Positions 1-5,560 of a DNA stretch of 5,560 nucleotides are shown piece by piece. The notes beneath the pieces were generated by a model that saw nothing but the letters and a program-made list of their open reading frames with translations, was not told the DNA's origin and did no database searches. Position 1 is the first letter of the stretch. Each line of letters opens with the position of its first letter. This DNA is from Pseudomonadota bacterium (GTDB lineage: Bacteria; Pseudomonadota; Alphaproteobacteria; Rhizobiales; Xanthobacteraceae): NCBI GenBank assembly GCA_023388935.1, contig JAEWFG010000260.1, forward strand, positions 1-5,560, read 5' to 3'. The translations under genes and the position numbers were made by a program.

Positions 1-1134
1 GCCACCTATTTCGCCTTCCGCGACGACGTGCTGACCCGACTGATCGCCCGCCAGGCCGAGATGCAGTACGCCTATGAGGACCGCATCGCCGAGCTGCGCG
101 CCAAGGTCGACCGCTCCACCAGCCGCCAGCTGCTCGACCAGGAACAGTTCGACCAGAAGCTCGACCAGATCCTGAAGCGCCAGTCGGCGCTGGAGTCCCG
201 GGCTACGGCGCTTGGCGCCATGCCCGACGTGACCGGATCGATTCCCCGCTCGATCCCGCAACGTGGAGACGCCGGCCAGAGCACGACACAGGGGACGCCG
301 AAGCCGTCGCCGATCAGCGACACCGTGATCTTCGTGGCGCCGCCGGATCGCGAAGCGCGGCTTGAGTCGCGCGCACCGACCGTTGTCGCCGCGCCGGTCA
401 CTCAATTCGCCGGGAATCAGGGGTTCGACAATGTCCTGGTCCGGCTCACGACCTCGCTTGATCAGGTCGAGCGTCGCCAGATCGCGGCGCTCAGCGCCGT
501 CGAGGAAGGCATGGATTCGCGGATGCGCCGGATGCGCGGCGTCGTCAGTGACCTCGGCCTGAACCTCGCCAATCTCCAGGCTGCCGTGCCACGCGCTGCG
601 ATAGGCGGGCCGTTCGTGCCGGTGAAGCTCACCGCCAATGCCGGGCCGTTCGAGAAGCAGCTCAACCGCATCAACGTCACCCGCGCCGAGATGGACCGCC
701 TCAATCGCACGCTGGCGCTCGTACCCTATCGCAAGCCTGTGGTCGGCGAGGTCGAATTCACTTCCGGCTTCGGCGTGCGCAGCGATCCCTTCCTCGGCCG
801 GCCCGCGATGCATACCGGCCTCGATTTCCGCGCCGCGACTGGCGATCCCGCACGCGTCACTGCCAATGGCAAGGTGGTCTCGGCCGGCTGGTCCGGCGGT
901 TACGGCCGCATGGTCGAAGTCGATCACGGCAACGGGCTGTCGACCCGCTACGGCCATCTCTCCGAGATCAACGTCAGGGTTGGCGAGATCGTGAAGATCG
1001 GCCAGGTCATCGGCCTCGTCGGCTCGACCGGCCGCTCCACCGGTCCGCATCTGCACTACGAAACCCGCATCGACGGCGAAGCGGTCGATCCGCAGAAGTT
1101 CTTGCGCGCCGGCGTGCGCCTCAGCGCGGGCTAA
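1..1134 (+). CDS. M23 family (LytM-type) metallopeptidase, 5' end missing
   Basis: Probable zinc endopeptidase that cuts peptidoglycan cross-links in the periplasm. The frame is open from base 1. A GTG at 28 could be taken as the start, but the codons before it (ATYFAFRDD) read like the end of a membrane anchor, so I treat the gene as 5'-truncated by the window. Numbering from the GTG codon, residues 1-62 are a charged, Gln/Leu-rich coiled coil. Residues 64-125 are a Pro/Ser/Thr-rich linker, and 133-232 is more helical, coiled-coil-like sequence. The peptidase domain covers about 240-362. It carries HTGLD (H262, D266) and GPHLHYE (H341, H343), with YGH at H310. By comparison with LytM, H262, D266 and H343 bind zinc, while H310 and H341 are catalytic, so the enzyme looks intact and active rather than a LytM-like activator lacking metal ligands. 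Anchor plus coiled coil plus M23 resembles LmdC-type enzymes. No bactofilin gene follows; the next gene is convergent. Stop is TAA. Confidence 0.93.
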   Translation, partial: ATYFAFRDDVLTRLIARQAEMQYAYEDRIAELRAKVDRSTSRQLLDQEQFDQKLDQILKRQSALESRATALGAMPDVTGSIPRSIPQRGDAGQSTTQGTPKPSPISDTVIFVAPPDREARLESRAPTVVAAPVTQFAGNQGFDNVLVRLTTSLDQVERRQIAALSAVEEGMDSRMRRMRGVVSDLGLNLANLQAAVPRAAIGGPFVPVKLTANAGPFEKQLNRINVTRAEMDRLNRTLALVPYRKPVVGEVEFTSGFGVRSDPFLGRPAMHTGLDFRAATGDPARVTANGKVVSAGWSGGYGRMVEVDHGNGLSTRYGHLSEINVRVGEIVKIGQVIGLVGSTGRSTGPHLHYETRIDGEAVDPQKFLRAGVRLSAG

Positions 1135-1169
1135 GCCTGCGCCGCATTTCCTTCAGCGGGCTGAGCGTA

Positions 1170-1217
1170 GCCGGCGGCATGGCGCTACGTGCCAAGACGA
1201 AACGCGACAACGCCGGC
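1170..1217. terminator. Nested inverted repeat between convergent genes, possible bidirectional terminator
   Basis: The 92-base gap between the converging M23 peptidase and binding-protein genes holds a perfect 7-base inverted repeat: GCCGGCG at 1170-1176 and CGCCGGC at 1211-1217. It encloses a smaller hairpin at 1180-1194 (TGGCGC, loop TAC, GTGCCA; six pairs including one G-T). The position between two gene ends fits a shared terminator or 3'-end stabiliser. There is no T-run after either arm on either strand, so a classical intrinsic terminator is not supported. GCCGGC is itself palindromic and easily arises by chance in GC-rich DNA. Confidence 0.3.
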
Positions 1218-1226
1218 ACGCCATGA

Positions 1227-2462
1227 CTACTGGCTGCGCTCGTGGCCAACCTCGCCGGTTATGACATCACCGAACAGCTCCCAGGCCTGCCCGTTGAAGC
1301 GCATCAACTGCATCTGCTCGATCGGGAAATAATCGTCGGGTGAGGTGTTGACCATGATGCCGGGCAGCATCAGTTCGGTGTGGAAATTCCTGAGGTTCGC
1401 GGCCTGCTTCATGACGTTTTCACGCGTGAGGTTATCGCCGCACTGCTTTAGTACCTGCGTCATCGCCTCGGCCTGCACATAGCCGTAGATGTTGTTGGAA
1501 TTGGCCTTGTCGCCATCCGGATAATATTTGTCCATGAATTCACGCCACTTGATCACCGCCGGATCCTTGTCCCAGGTCGGATCGGTCGGGTCCTTCAGAT
1601 AGACGGTCGAGATGATGTCCTTGGAATATTCGAGCCCGGCGGGCTTGAGCACCGAGGCAACCGACGTCGCGGTGTTGGCCAGGAAGAATTTTGGCTTCCA
1701 GCCGAGCTCGCCGACCTTTCGGATCGCCTGTGCCGATCCTTTCGGCGCGGCCCAGGAGAAGAAGATGTCGGCGCCGGAATCATGCAGGGCCACGATCTGC
1801 GAGTCGATCGAGGGATCGCTGACCTCGTAGGACTTGTCGGCGATGATCATGTTGGCCTTGTCGCCGAGGCCGTCCTTCAGACCCTTGAACTGGTCCTTGC
1901 CGGCGTCGTCGTTCTGCCAGAACACGGCGATCTTGCCGTTCGGGAAATGATCGCGGATGTATTTTGCGTAGATCCGCCCCTCGCTTTGGTAGTTGGGCTG
2001 GAATCCCATGGTCCACGGGAAATTTCTGGGGTCGCCGAACTTGGTGCCGCCGGAAGCGACGAAGAGCTGCGGCACCTTCTTGGCGTTCATGTATTTCATG
2101 ATCGCGGAGTTCGAGGGCGTGCCGAGCGCCTGGAAGATCAAGAGGACTTCATCGCTCTCGACGAGCTTGCGCGCCTGCTCAATCGCCTTCGGCGGCGAGT
2201 AGGCGTCGTCATAGCTGATGAAGTTGATCTTGCGGCCGTTGATCCCGCCCTGGTCGTTGATCATCTTGAAATAGGCGGCCTCGGTCTTGCCGATCACGCC
2301 ATAGGATGACGCCGGCCCGCTATAGGGCATGATGTTGCCGATCTTGATTTCGGTGTCGGTGGCGCCGGGGTCGTATTTCTTCTGCGCCGAGGCCGGCGTC
2401 GTGACAAGCACTCCGGCGACAAGAATGGCGAAAGCAGCAAGGCTTATCCGACGACCCGGCAT
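1227..2462 (-). CDS. ABC transporter periplasmic substrate-binding protein, branched-chain amino acid/amide (LivK-like) type
   Basis: A 411-residue exported solute receptor for a HAAT-family ABC importer. Residues 1-26 form a Sec signal peptide: MPGRR, then a hydrophobic stretch, then TTPASA with cleavage expected before Q27. The mature protein is a type I periplasmic-binding fold (Peripla_BP_6 class, about residues 36-390). Recognisable features are the TEIKIGNIMPYSGPAS opening strand (36-52), GGINGRKI at 72-79, the ligand-pocket segment GTPSNSA (114-120), and NIYGYVQAEAM (324-334). The start is the ATG at 2462, because it gives a complete signal peptide and has an AGGGGA ribosome site seven bases upstream. 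The frame stays open for 193 codons further, but that part lies across the neighbouring transporter gene and has no export signal at its own start. No permease (LivH/M) or ATPase (LivF/G) gene is present, so it is an orphan receptor here. The ligand cannot be read from sequence: this subfamily includes amino acid, amide and aromatic-acid binders. The single cysteine is C341. Stop is TAG. Confidence 0.93.
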   Translation of the reverse strand: MPGRRISLAAFAILVAGVLVTTPASAQKKYDPGATDTEIKIGNIMPYSGPASSYGVIGKTEAAYFKMINDQGGINGRKINFISYDDAYSPPKAIEQARKLVESDEVLLIFQALGTPSNSAIMKYMNAKKVPQLFVASGGTKFGDPRNFPWTMGFQPNYQSEGRIYAKYIRDHFPNGKIAVFWQNDDAGKDQFKGLKDGLGDKANMIIADKSYEVSDPSIDSQIVALHDSGADIFFSWAAPKGSAQAIRKVGELGWKPKFFLANTATSVASVLKPAGLEYSKDIISTVYLKDPTDPTWDKDPAVIKWREFMDKYYPDGDKANSNNIYGYVQAEAMTQVLKQCGDNLTRENVMKQAANLRNFHTELMLPGIMVNTSPDDYFPIEQMQLMRFNGQAWELFGDVITGEVGHERSQ

Positions 2463-2469
2463 CGTTCTG

Positions 2470-2475
2470 TCCCCT
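2470..2475 (-). promoter_or_regulatory. Ribosome binding site of the substrate-binding protein gene
   Basis: Read on the minus strand this is AGGGGA, seven bases before the ATG at 2462. It decides the start, since the same frame is open far upstream. The leader before it (about 2471-2497) is clearly richer in A/T than its surroundings, as a promoter region might be, but I could not find a convincing pair of -35 and -10 boxes. Confidence 0.6.
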
Positions 2476-2515
2476 ATGTTTTGCAGTCTTATTTTGAGGA
2501 GAGTGTCGCAAGGTC

Positions 2516-2532
2516 GCTTGCCGCTGGCAAGC
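2516..2532 (-). terminator. Perfect hairpin just after the EamA transporter gene
   Basis: A seven-pair inverted repeat with a three-base loop (GCTTGCC, loop, GGCAAGC) starts four bases after the transporter stop codon and lies upstream of the binding-protein gene. It is well placed to end or protect the transporter mRNA. No T-run follows on the minus strand (the next bases are GACCTTGCG), so it is not a classical intrinsic terminator and could instead be a 3'-end stabiliser or an operator. Confidence 0.42.
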
Positions 2533-2536
2533 ATCT

Positions 2537-3475
2537 CTATGTTCCGCGGGGAGAAACGAGGCCGGAACCTACGCGGCGCAGCAAACTGGAAGCGCGCCCG
2601 TCGATCGCGAGCAACGCGCAGGCAATGAGGATTGCGCCCGCGATCTCGCGCATGGAGATCGGCTCGCCCAGCACCACCCATCCCAGAAGAATCGCGGTGA
2701 CGGGGATGAGCAGCGTCACCAGCATGACATTGGTCGCGCCCGAGCGCCGCAGGATCTGAAAGAAGACGATGTAGGCGAGCGCCGTCGACAGACCGGCAAG
2801 GCCAAGCACCGCGAGCCAGGTTGTGAGGCCCGGCATCGGCAAGCGCCATGGCTGCTCGAGCGCACCGGCGACAATCGCCATCATCATCGTGGATGCCATC
2901 AGTTGAAACGTCGCTGTGCCCAGCGGCGGCGAATCTTTCAGCAATCGCCGCGCCGCCAGCGCTGCAAAGCCATAGCTGAGGGCGCCGCCGAGGCAGAGCA
3001 GAATGCCGAGCCCCTGCCCTGTCCGTGTCTCGATGCCCCATCCGCGCAGAACAATCACGCCGAGAAGCCCGAGCGCCACGCCGGCCACGCGGCGCATCTG
3101 CAAGGCCTCTTCACCCGCCGCCGCCATCACAATCACCGCGAACAGCGGTGTCGTTGCATTGAGGATCGATGCCAGCCCGCTGGGGATGAAGGTCTGGCCG
3201 ACCACGATCAGCGAGAATGGAATGACGTTGTTCAGCAGACCGATGACGAAGAATGCCCGCCAGCCGGTGGCACCTCTGGGAAAGCTGATCCCCTGCATGC
3301 GCAGGAGCGGCAGGAGGATAGCAGCGCCAAGCGCGACGCGCAGGAACACCAGCGTCAGCGGCGGCAATTCCCGCAAGCCCGCGCCGTTGAAGAAGAACGA
3401 CCCGCCCCAGAGAACCGAGAGCAAAGCGAGCAGCGACCAGTCTCGCGCGTCGATCCGGTTGTCGTTCGGGGGCAT
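2537..3475 (-). CDS. EamA/DMT-superfamily transporter, ten membrane helices
   Basis: A 312-residue inner-membrane protein of the drug/metabolite transporter superfamily. Members usually export amino acids, metabolites or toxic compounds by proton or solute exchange; the substrate cannot be told here. It has the family's duplicated layout of two EamA repeats (about residues 12-143 and 152-292) with ten hydrophobic segments near 13-33, 38-58, 71-91, 99-120, 128-146, 152-174, 187-206, 217-241, 247-270 and 276-294. Typical marks are the WGGSFFF segment in helix 1, FLRVALGA in helix 2, the SGLASILNATTPLFAV stretch at the start of helix 4, and in the second half TNVMLVTLLIPVTAILLGWV followed by LGEPIS. 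Length is normal for the family. The ATG at 3475 has a GAGGTGA ribosome site six bases upstream. It lies 115 bases after the oxidoreductase gene and 74 bases before the binding-protein gene on the same strand, so membership of one operon is possible but unproven. Stop is TAG. Confidence 0.92.
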   Translation of the reverse strand: MPPNDNRIDARDWSLLALLSVLWGGSFFFNGAGLRELPPLTLVFLRVALGAAILLPLLRMQGISFPRGATGWRAFFVIGLLNNVIPFSLIVVGQTFIPSGLASILNATTPLFAVIVMAAAGEEALQMRRVAGVALGLLGVIVLRGWGIETRTGQGLGILLCLGGALSYGFAALAARRLLKDSPPLGTATFQLMASTMMMAIVAGALEQPWRLPMPGLTTWLAVLGLAGLSTALAYIVFFQILRRSGATNVMLVTLLIPVTAILLGWVVLGEPISMREIAGAILIACALLAIDGRASSLLRRVGSGLVSPRGT

Positions 3476-3480
3476 GGCGT

Positions 3481-3498
3481 CTCACCTCGGCGGCCGAG
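3481..3498 (-). promoter_or_regulatory. EamA gene ribosome site overlapped by a small hairpin
   Basis: On the minus strand the Shine-Dalgarno GAGGTGA (3488-3482) ends six bases before the ATG at 3475. Its first three bases (GAG) are the end of a five-pair inverted repeat, CTCGG, loop CCG, CCGAG (3498-3486). If the hairpin forms in the mRNA it would partly hide the ribosome site. The stem is short, and I infer no specific regulator. Confidence 0.4.
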
Positions 3499-3590
3499 CC
3501 TGCTCGCCTACTTCGGTGCGACAGCCGCTGCCACCCGATTTCCGACGAGGTTTGGAATTCCCGTGTTGAGAAGCGATAGGGCGTGACCGC

Positions 3591-4472
3591 CTAGGACTGC
3601 TTCTTCGGCCGCGACACCAACTCGATCATCTTGCCTTCGTCGTCGTCGGGCATTGCGGCCTTTGCCTTGCCATAGGCTTCGACCGCCGCGCGCGATACCA
3701 ACGGCTTGTCCGCAAGCAGGCTCTCCGCGAGCTTGACGGCATAGGCGGCATCCTTGTGCCGCAGCGCCGACGTGAAGGTCGCGCCGCTGAAGTCGCGGGC
3801 GACCATGCGCTTGGAGTGACGCTGCACCTGGGGGCTTGCTGCGACGCCGGCCTGGATCGACTCCAGCACCAGTTTCATGTCGAGCCCGGCTTGCTCAGCG
3901 ATCGCCAATCCCTCGGCGAGGCCGGCGATCTGGATCGCGCCCATCAGATTGTTGATGAGCTTGTAGACCGTGCCGGAGCCGACAGCGCCGAAATGGCGGA
4001 TGGTCGAGCCGATCGGTTCGAGATAGGGCCGCGCGCGTTCGAGATCGGCCGCATCGGCGCCGGCCAGCAGCGTCAGCTTTCCGCTCGCTGCCGCGTCCGG
4101 CAATCCCGTGACGGGGCAGTCGATGTAGATGAGCCCACGCGCATTGAGCTCGCGGCCCATCTCGCGGGCGTGGTCATAGGAGACGGTGGAGCATTCGATC
4201 GCGATGGTGCCGGCCTTCGCCGTCTTGGCAGCACCGTTCGGCCCGAGCCATACCGCGCGCGAGGCTTCGTCGTCGGCGACCATGGTCACAATGGCGTCGG
4301 CATCGATCGCGGCATCCTCCGGAGAGGTCGCCCACAGCGCGCCGCGCGCGATAAGGTCTTCGGCCTTGGCCTTGCTACGATTCCACAGCGTCACCGTGAA
4401 GCCGGCATCGAGATAGCGGCCGGCCATGCCATGCCCCATCCGCCCCAATCCGATGAAGGCAACGCGAGCCAT
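3591..4472 (-). CDS. NAD(P)-dependent beta-hydroxyacid dehydrogenase, 3-hydroxyisobutyrate dehydrogenase family
   Basis: A 293-residue cytosolic oxidoreductase that by family interconverts a beta-hydroxyacid (3-hydroxyisobutyrate, tartronate or a related compound) and its semialdehyde using NAD(P). An N-terminal Rossmann domain (about 1-163) begins with the dinucleotide motif FIGLGRMGHGMA (6-17). After the second strand comes WNRS (30-33); an Asn-Arg-Ser/Thr here, rather than an acidic residue, suggests NADP(H) preference by inference. An all-helical C-terminal domain (about 164-288) carries the expected catalytic lysine K171 in GSGTVYKLINN and the conserved RHKDAAYA (K240). The substrate loop is DCPVTGL (118-124), where classical family members have D-A/G-PVSGG, so the exact substrate is uncertain. 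The ATG at 4472 lies 2 bases after the prfB stop codon, pointing to translational coupling with prfB; a weak GGA six bases before the start falls inside prfB. In-frame extension upstream would only overlap prfB. Stop is TAG. Confidence 0.92.
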   Translation of the reverse strand: MARVAFIGLGRMGHGMAGRYLDAGFTVTLWNRSKAKAEDLIARGALWATSPEDAAIDADAIVTMVADDEASRAVWLGPNGAAKTAKAGTIAIECSTVSYDHAREMGRELNARGLIYIDCPVTGLPDAAASGKLTLLAGADAADLERARPYLEPIGSTIRHFGAVGSGTVYKLINNLMGAIQIAGLAEGLAIAEQAGLDMKLVLESIQAGVAASPQVQRHSKRMVARDFSGATFTSALRHKDAAYAVKLAESLLADKPLVSRAAVEAYGKAKAAMPDDDEGKMIELVSRPKKQS

Positions 4473-4474
4473 GA

Positions 4475-5560
4475 TCAGTCCACGTCCTCGATGTCGCCGG
4501 TGGTGGTGCCGAAGGCGCGCTGCGCCAGCGTCGCAGCCATGAAGTCGTCGAGATCGCCGCCGAGCACGCCCGAGGTGTCGGAGGTCTGCACACCCGTGCG
4601 CAGGTCCTTCACCATCTGGTAGGGCTGGAGCACGTAGGAGCGGATCTGGTGGCCCCAGCCGATATCGGTCTTGGCGGCCTGGTCGGCAGCCGCCTTCTCC
4701 TCGCGCTTCTTCAGCTCGATCTCGTAAAGCCGCGCGCGCAGCATGTCCCACGCCTGCGCGCGGTTCTTGTGCTGGGAGCGGCCGGCCTGGCAGACCACCG
4801 CAACGCCGGTCGGAATGTGCGTCAGGCGCACGGCGGATTCGGTCTTGTTGACGTGCTGGCCGCCGGCGCCGCCCGAGCGCATGGTGTCGGTGCGGACGTC
4901 GGATTCCTTGATGTCGATCTTGATGCTGTCGTCGATGACGGGGAAGACCTGCACACTCGAAAACGAGGTGTGCCGCCGGGCATTGGAATCGTACGGCGAG
5001 ATGCGGACGAGACGGTGCACGCCGGCCTCCGTCTTCAGCCAGCCATAGGCGTTGTGGCCGGAGACCTGGATCGTCGCGGACTTGATGCCGGCCTCTTCGC
5101 CCTCGGACTCTTCGAGAACCTCGACCTTGAAGCCATGGGTTTCGGCCCAGCGCGTGTACATGCGCAAGAGCATCTGCGCCCAGTCCTGGCTCTCGGTGCC
5201 GCCGGCGCCGGCATGGACTTCGAGATAGGAATCGAAACGGTCGGCTTCGCCTGACAGCAGCGCCTCGAGCTCGCGCCGCGCCACTTCCTTCTTGAGGTTC
5301 TTCAGAGCAGCTTCGGCTTCGGCGACGACGCCGTCATCGCCCTCGGCCTCACCGAGTTCGATCATACCGATGTCGTCTTCGAGCTGCCGCTCGACCTTGC
5401 CGATGCCCGCGAGCGAGTCCTCTAGGGAGGTCCGCTCCTGCATCAGCTTCTGGGCTTTCTGGGGATCGTTCCAGAGGTTGGGGTCTTCTGCGAGCTTGTT
5501 CAGCTCAGCGAGGCGCGCCGTCGATTTCTCGACGTCAAAGATGCCTCCTCAGCAGCCCGA
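4475..5560 (-). CDS. prfB: Peptide chain release factor 2 (RF2), N-terminus off window, read by programmed +1 frameshift
   Basis: Class I release factor that recognises UGA and UAA in the ribosomal A site and triggers release of the finished protein. The window shows the last seven zero-frame codons (GLLRRHL, 5558-5538), an in-frame TGA at 5537-5535, then the +1 frame from GAC at 5536 to the TGA at 4477-4475, which adds 353 residues. About 18 further N-terminal residues are expected beyond 5560. Conserved marks are LWNDPQKAQ near the N-terminus, HAGAGGTESQDWAQ ending the helical domain, GVHRLVRISPYDS with the codon-recognition tripeptide as SPY (4991-4999) where E. coli has SPF, and SGGAGGQHVN with the catalytic GGQ (4856-4864). 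The GGQ and following HVN are intact, so the factor should be active. The residue aligned with the variable position 246 of E. coli RF2 is Ser. Starting at the first downstream ATG (5443) would lose 31 conserved residues plus the frameshift leader, so that start is wrong. The C-terminal tail is slightly longer than in E. coli. Confidence 0.96.
5534..5549 (-). promoter_or_regulatory. Programmed +1 ribosomal frameshift site of prfB
   Basis: The minus strand reads AGGAGGCATCTTTGAC. An internal Shine-Dalgarno AGGAGG (5549-5544), a three-base spacer, the slip codon CTT (5540-5538) and the in-frame stop TGA followed by C (5537-5534) reproduce the E. coli element AGGGGGTATCTTTGAC with identical spacing. 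When RF2 is scarce the ribosome pauses at UGA and slips forward by one base, so that Leu is followed by Asp and full-length RF2 is made. When RF2 is plentiful it terminates its own synthesis. In the downstream frame a TGA at 5554-5552 lies just upstream with no ATG between, so the frames can only be joined by slippage. Confidence 0.95.

Noticed and set aside
28..30. GTG as the real start of the M23 peptidase
   Set aside because: The frame is open to the window edge, the preceding codons look like the end of a membrane segment, and an exported peptidase needs an anchor or signal that would be missing with this start.
2506..2511. TTGCGA as a -35 box for the binding-protein gene
   Set aside because: At spacings of 14-18 bases no acceptable -10 hexamer follows on the minus strand.
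2463..3041. N-terminal extension of the binding-protein frame by 193 codons
   Set aside because: It runs through the EamA gene in another frame, and its Arg/Ala-rich composition is typical of a GC-rich shadow. The ATG at 2462 with signal peptide and AGGGGA site is clearly the start.
3554..3561. GGAATTCC palindrome in the gap before the EamA gene
   Set aside because: Only eight bases, not extended by flanking symmetry and not repeated elsewhere; chance occurrence is likely.
3756..4622. Plus-strand open frame of 288 codons opposite the dehydrogenase
   Set aside because: Antisense shadow of a GC-rich gene: no recognisable domain, and it spans the end of prfB. The long plus-strand frames at 1782-2309, 2903-3586, 3003-3569 and 4649-5254 are rejected for the same reason.
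4473..4751. N-terminal extension of the dehydrogenase frame by 93 codons
   Set aside because: It overlaps prfB in another frame and precedes the canonical Rossmann start MARVAFIGLG.
5441..5443. ATG as the start of prfB
   Set aside because: It would remove 31 conserved RF2 residues that lie directly after a textbook frameshift site.
1..5560. Novel defence system, insertion sequence, CRISPR array, riboswitch or tRNA
   Set aside because: All sizeable space is taken by five recognisable genes; the gaps are 92, 74, 115 and 2 bases and contain no terminal repeats, direct-repeat arrays, tRNA-like folds or known riboswitch cores that I can see.

Overview
This GC-rich window (third codon positions mostly G or C) looks like chromosomal DNA from an alphaproteobacterium. 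The protein sequences resemble the Bradyrhizobium/Rhodopseudomonas group; this is family recognition from memory, not a search. I see no mobile element, CRISPR array, tRNA, rRNA or phage gene. The content is mostly ordinary housekeeping and accessory-metabolic genes. The most informative element is the programmed frameshift signal of the release factor 2 gene at the right edge.

Layout: the left fifth (1-1134, plus strand) is the 3' part of an envelope M23 (LytM-type) peptidase whose N-terminal membrane anchor lies off the window. It converges on a run of four minus-strand genes, which read from right to left. These are prfB (release factor 2, from beyond 5560 to 4475), a 3-hydroxyisobutyrate-dehydrogenase-like oxidoreductase (4472-3591), an EamA/DMT-type ten-helix transporter (3475-2537) and a periplasmic substrate-binding protein of the branched-chain amino acid/amide ABC type (2462-1227). 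Only prfB and the oxidoreductase are tightly coupled, with 2 bases between stop and start. The other gaps are 115 and 74 bases, so the transporter and the binding protein may be separate units. No gene-free stretch exceeds 115 bases.

Functionally, prfB encodes the factor that terminates at UGA/UAA and regulates itself: its reading frame is broken by an in-frame UGA preceded by a perfect AGGAGG and a CTT slip codon. The downstream genes are a probable NADP(H)-dependent beta-hydroxyacid dehydrogenase, a probable small-metabolite exporter, and an orphan binding protein with no permease or ATPase genes beside it. Nothing in the sequence ties these three into one pathway. I found no evidence for a previously undescribed system. 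The points worth a second look are the frameshift site, the SPY variant of the RF2 codon-recognition tripeptide, a divergent substrate-site motif in the dehydrogenase, and a few intergenic inverted repeats.
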